Shown: positions 5,799-8,268 of the stretch, piece after piece | Numbering within the stretch: the stretch's first letter is position 1 | Layout of the letters: the number at the start of each line of letters is the position of its first letter | From: Ruminococcus flavefaciens | Lineage (GTDB): Bacteria > Bacillota > Clostridia > Oscillospirales > Ruminococcaceae | Direction: 5' to 3' | Length of the DNA stretch: 8,268 nucleotides | Assembly (NCBI GenBank): GCA_902796705.1 | Contig: CADBQF010000192.1 | Location: forward strand, 1 to 8,268 | Program-made: the position numbers and the translations under genes | The notes under the pieces: generated by a model | The model's database searches: none | What the model saw: the letters and a program-made list of their open reading frames with translations, nothing else | What the model was told of the DNA's origin: nothing

Positions 5799-7180
5799 TC
5801 AGATCGCAGCGTACTGCCTGATATAGCTTTCTATCGGTATGCCGTTCTTTATGCCGTCAAGCATGGTCTTTGCCGGGTTTGTGTGTCTGCGGACTCTCTC
5901 ATAAAGAGGAGCGAGCAGTTTCTCCTCACCAAGACCACGCTGAGCAAGACCTTCCGACGAAAGGTCGAGTATGCGGATAAGCTGTCGTTCTACTGCACTC
6001 TCATCGATATACTCAGGGAGTTTCTGTTTGGACAGCAGCTTCTGAAGCTCCGTGGCATTGAAGCCGTGAGAATATATCACCTTATCGTTTTCGACTATCT
6101 CTTTAAGCTCATACAGCTTTTCTTTCAGTCCTGTGTGGAATGCCGCAACGGTCAGAGCTTCTGAAAGAGGCTGACAGCATGAGCTTCTGTATTCGATAGT
6201 TCCTCTGAATGTAAGATCCTCGAATTTGAATGTTCGGAGATATTCAAGATCGCTTGCTTCGGGAGCAAACACGATCTTCCGGTATTCCTTGCCGTTGAAG
6301 AATTCACCTTCTACAGAATCACGGGAGAAGAATTCATCTACAGTCAGCGGTGTGAAGTTCACATATTTTCCGTCACGCATCGTGCAGTAGATCGACTGAG
6401 AGCCGATATAGTCGATAAGCTCATCGGTATTCGTCAGCGGCTTTCCGAACATACCGACATTATGAGGATTATAGCCCTGCATACTGTGTTCCCAAAGCAT
6501 ATTTCTCACGCAGAGGAAGTCAGGATAATCCGGAAGATATGAGTTAGCGAAAAGTATCGCCTTGTATGGTTCAAGAAGTCCGAAAACATTGATAACATCA
6601 GTAAGATGCTCGTAATCCACGTCGAGCTGCACCTGTGATGCACTGGTGAATGTTCCGAAATCAGGACGCTTGTGAAACCGTATGTCTACCTCATCAGTAT
6701 GTTCCGGATAAGAGTGAAGATAGTGGTAAAGCATACGGTAGCGTTCATTCTGGATAGGCAGATTGTGGTTTATATCGGCATGGGGATTTATGCCCATACC
6801 CGTGAGTGTGTATCCGTGCTTTGCAAATTCTGAATTGAGGAAGCGGACGTATTTTTCAAATCTCTCCTTTATCTCAAACAGTCCGGCAGCCTTGCCGAAT
6901 GAAAGTTCAAGATTTGAATAGCAGCAGTCAAAAGAGAGGATATCTCCCGTCTGTGTATCCTTTGCAGATGTTATATTTCCGTCAGTGTCCCTGCCTGATA
7001 CTATGACGCTGAAATGTTCGATGAACCTTTCTGCCGTTTCAATGGAGACAGCTTCATCAACAGCCTGTCCGTCAAGGTTTACTACAGGCATCTCTATCTC
7101 AACTCCGATATAGTCGGGACGCTCTTTTTTGTCGGTGCAATATATTTGTCGTAAATAGCTTTTCTGATGTCGATTTTCAT
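5799..7180 (-). CDS. glutamate-cysteine ligase family protein (GCS2), split by a -1 frameshift near the N-terminus
   Basis: Expected product is about 460 aa: an ATP-dependent gamma-glutamyl ligase that would join glutamate to cysteine, the first step of glutathione or gamma-glutamylcysteine synthesis. The best start is ATG 7180-7178, preceded by AGAGGTGAG (7193-7185); its frame reads MKIDIRKAIYDKYIAPTKK, then hits TAG at 7096-7094 after 28 codons. The rest of the gene lies in the -1 frame, where the reading continues ERPDYIGVEIEMPVVNL and is open to 5799. E28 and E30 of the G-V-E-I-E motif are the expected metal-binding residues. Later motifs in the 460-aa numbering are GMGINPHADIN (from 128), RYRMLYHYL, TSASQVQLDV (about 179-188) and RGTIEYRSSCCQP (326-338). 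Starting at the first in-frame ATG (7091) would lose the E-x-E motif, so I do not favour it. Exact substrate is not proven; YbdK/EgtA-like relatives exist. It may be a programmed frameshift gene, a recent pseudogene or a sequence error. Confidence 0.8.
7124..7130 (-). promoter_or_regulatory. candidate -1 ribosomal slippery heptamer A AAA AAG in the ligase gene
   Basis: On the minus strand, read in the frame set by ATG 7180, the codons are ACA AAA AAG AGC. The last seven bases up to the G match the X XXY YYZ rule and are the same heptamer as in E. coli dnaX. A -1 slip gives Lys-Lys then GAG CGT (Glu-Arg), joining the two halves precisely. Six bases downstream, CCGA/TCGG (7118-7115 and 7109-7106) can form a 4-bp stem with a 5-base loop; this is well spaced but weak. 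No internal Shine-Dalgarno stimulator is seen upstream. Confidence 0.5.
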
Positions 7181-7217
7181 ATATCTCACCTCTGAGAAAG
7201 ATTATTTGTATGAGAAT

Positions 7218-7246
7218 ATTATAGCTTTATAAAACTACTTTGTCAA
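7218..7246 (-). promoter_or_regulatory. sigma-A promoter for the ligase / 69-aa protein operon
   Basis: On the minus strand, TTGACA (7246-7241), a 17-base spacer, and TATAAT (7223-7218): a perfect consensus. Transcription should start near 7211, about 31 bases before the ATG at 7180. This supports ATG 7180, not 7091, as the real translation start. Confidence 0.9.
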
Positions 7247-7268
7247 TAAGTTTTGTATGAATATGGTA

Positions 7269-7297
7269 TTGACATATTCTTTAAGCTGATATATAAT
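7269..7297 (+). promoter_or_regulatory. sigma-A promoter for the tcdA-like gene
   Basis: TTGACA (7269-7274), a 17-base spacer, and TATAAT (7292-7297): a perfect consensus. Its -35 box is back-to-back with that of the divergent ligase promoter, 22 bases apart, so one bound protein could affect both. Expected start near 7304. Confidence 0.9.
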
Positions 7298-7340
7298 CAT
7301 ACTATATCTATGTTATTACTATATTTATAAGGTGGATGAT

Positions 7341-8096
7341 ATGTTGAATCAATTTTCAAGAACACAGCTCCTGCTCGGCAGAGAGGGAATGGATAAACTT
7401 GCAGATGTCCGGGTAGCGGTATTCGGTATCGGCGGTGTGGGAGGATATGTCTGCGAGGCACTTGTGAGAAGCGGAGTATATAAATTCGATCTTATCGACG
7501 ATGACAAGGTCTGTCTTACAAATCTCAACCGCCAGATAATCGCCACAAGAAAAACAGTTGGCAGATACAAGGCTGAGGTCATGGCTGAACGAATGAGGGA
7601 GATAAATCCTGACGTGGATATCCGTATACACAAGTGCTTTTTCCTGCCGGAGAATGAAGATGAATTTCCGTTTGAAGAATATGATTATATAGTAGATGCG
7701 GTCGATACAGTCACAGCGAAACTTGCACTCGTCACGAAGGCACAGGAGCTTCATATCCCTATTATCAGCAGCATGGGAGCAGGCAACAAGCTTGATCCTT
7801 CGGCTTTTCGTGTTGCGGATATATATGATACGAAAATGTGTCCGCTCGCAAAGGTCATGCGTATCGAATGCCGCAAGCGAAGGATCAGAAAGCTGAAAGT
7901 CGTTTATTCCGAGGAAAAGCCTACACGTCCTGTCGAGGATATGTCTATCTCATGCAGGACACACTGCATCTGTCCTCCCGGTGCAAAGCATAAATGCACC
8001 GAACGCCGTGATATCCCCGGAAGTACAGCCTTTGTGCCGTCAGTTGCCGGTCTTATCATCGCCGGAGAAGTAATAAAGGATATATGCAGGGCATAG
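7341..8096 (+). CDS. tcdA: tRNA threonylcarbamoyladenosine dehydratase (TcdA/YgdL-like, ThiF/E1 family)
   Basis: This 251-aa protein is predicted to adenylate and cyclise t6A at position 37 of ANN-decoding tRNAs, forming ct6A. The family-typical start NQFSRTQLLLGREGMDKL is followed by the ATP-binding Rossmann loop VAVFGIGGVGGY (residues 25-36). Next comes the E1-type stretch LIDDDKVCLTNLNRQI, with the Arg and Asn residues that contact ATP, then VDAVDTVTAKLAL. The C-terminal part has CPLAKVMR, CICPPGAKHKC and IPGSTAFVPSVAGLIIAGEVIKD, all as expected for TcdA rather than ThiF or MoeB. ATG 7341 was chosen because AAGGTGG (7329-7335) lies just upstream; an in-frame GTG at 7332 falls within that site. 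The gene appears monocistronic with its own promoter. No clear terminator follows, and a new promoter begins about 40 bases after the stop. Confidence 0.92.
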   Translation: MLNQFSRTQLLLGREGMDKLADVRVAVFGIGGVGGYVCEALVRSGVYKFDLIDDDKVCLTNLNRQIIATRKTVGRYKAEVMAERMREINPDVDIRIHKCFFLPENEDEFPFEEYDYIVDAVDTVTAKLALVTKAQELHIPIISSMGAGNKLDPSAFRVADIYDTKMCPLAKVMRIECRKRRIRKLKVVYSEEKPTRPVEDMSISCRTHCICPPGAKHKCTERRDIPGSTAFVPSVAGLIIAGEVIKDICRA

Positions 8097-8137
8097 TATA
8101 TAGTGTTTCTCTATAACCTGCAATGGATTTTTTGCAT

Positions 8138-8166
8138 TGGACAAACTGCTTTCTGTGTGATATACT
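8138..8166 (+). promoter_or_regulatory. sigma-A promoter at the right edge, extended -10
   Basis: TGGACA (8138-8143, one mismatch), a 17-base spacer, and TATACT (8161-8166) preceded by TGA, making an extended -10. Transcription should start near 8173, about 25 bases before the ATG at 8198. Confidence 0.75.
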
Positions 8167-8189
8167 AAAGTCACACCAAACGAAAGGAG

Positions 8190-8261
8190 CTGTACAAATG
8201 GTAACAAGTAAGTATTCCATTCAGCACATTTTCCGCTCAGTGCTCATTTGTACAGAGCGGA
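8190..8261 (+). repeat. inverted repeats covering a start codon, possible pseudoknot
   Basis: CTGTACAAATG (8190-8200, including the ATG) and CATTTGTACAG (8245-8255) are a perfect 11-bp inverted repeat. A second pair, TCCGCTC (8232-8238) in its loop and GAGCGGA (8255-8261) beyond its right arm, has H-type pseudoknot geometry. A third option is AGCAC (8223-8227) with GTGCT (8240-8244). Confidence 0.55.
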
Positions 8262-8268
8262 TGTGGAA
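8198..8268 (+). CDS. start of an unidentified gene or leader peptide (3' end outside window)
   Basis: ATG 8198 has a strong ribosome binding site (AAAGGAG, 8183-8189, 8-base spacing) and a good promoter upstream. The frame is open for the 23 codons visible, beginning MVTSKYSIQHIFRSVLICTE. This is too short to name a family. Because the start codon lies inside an 11-bp inverted repeat, the segment might instead be a structured leader whose ATG is not the main start. Confidence 0.45.
   Translation, partial: MVTSKYSIQHIFRSVLICTERMW

Noticed and set aside
5883..6164. 93-aa + strand open frame
   Set aside because: Antisense shadow of the ligase gene with no promoter or ribosome binding site.
5799..7091. 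Ligase starting at ATG 7091 as an intact 430-aa gene
   Set aside because: This start would omit the E-x-E metal-binding motif that is encoded just upstream in the same frame, and the promoter and good ribosome binding site point to ATG 7180.
8099..8139. Possible terminator after the tcdA-like gene
   Set aside because: TATAG/CTATA (8099-8115) and CAATG/CATTG (8121-8139) are only 5-bp, AT-rich stems. The T-run sits in the loop of the second rather than after a stem.

Overview
The window looks like a chromosomal segment from a low-to-mid GC anaerobic Firmicute of the Ruminococcus / Oscillospirales type. This is an inference from protein style, strong AGGAGG-type ribosome binding sites, consensus sigma-A promoters, and a carboxyspermidine-type polyamine pathway. 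No rRNA or tRNA gene, CRISPR array or insertion sequence was found.

Left part (1-4466, all + strand): the C-terminal end of a DUF3592-like membrane protein, then a five-gene run. It starts with carboxynorspermidine (carboxyspermidine) synthase and ends with carboxynorspermidine decarboxylase NspC, the two enzymes of the aspartate-semialdehyde route to (nor)spermidine. Three non-polyamine genes lie between them: an unrecognised 171-aa protein, a 74-aa small beta-type protein, and a 286-aa protein with a SUKH (SMI1/KNR4)-like segment. The last four genes are 4 to 12 bases apart. The first gap is 43 bases and holds a terminator-like hairpin.

Middle (4467-5580): a perfect-consensus promoter drives a monocistronic TIM-barrel amidohydrolase. 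Downstream come a run of inverted repeats and a long bidirectional terminator that also serves the convergent minus-strand operon.

Right part (5581-8268): a minus-strand operon encodes a glutamate-cysteine ligase family enzyme followed by an unrecognised 69-aa protein. The ligase is split near its N-terminus between two frames. The switch falls exactly on an A AAA AAG heptamer, the classic -1 slippery site, and a -1 slip there restores the expected family N-terminus including its metal-binding E-x-E motif. This is programmed frameshifting, a one-base deletion, or a homopolymer sequencing error. A pair of divergent perfect-consensus promoters separates this operon from a + strand TcdA-like tRNA t6A dehydratase gene. 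The window ends in a new promoter, a good ribosome binding site and the start of a possible gene, whose start codon is buried in an 11-bp inverted repeat.

The strongest items for follow-up are the frameshifted ligase, the three-gene insertion between the polyamine enzymes, and the structured leader at the right edge.
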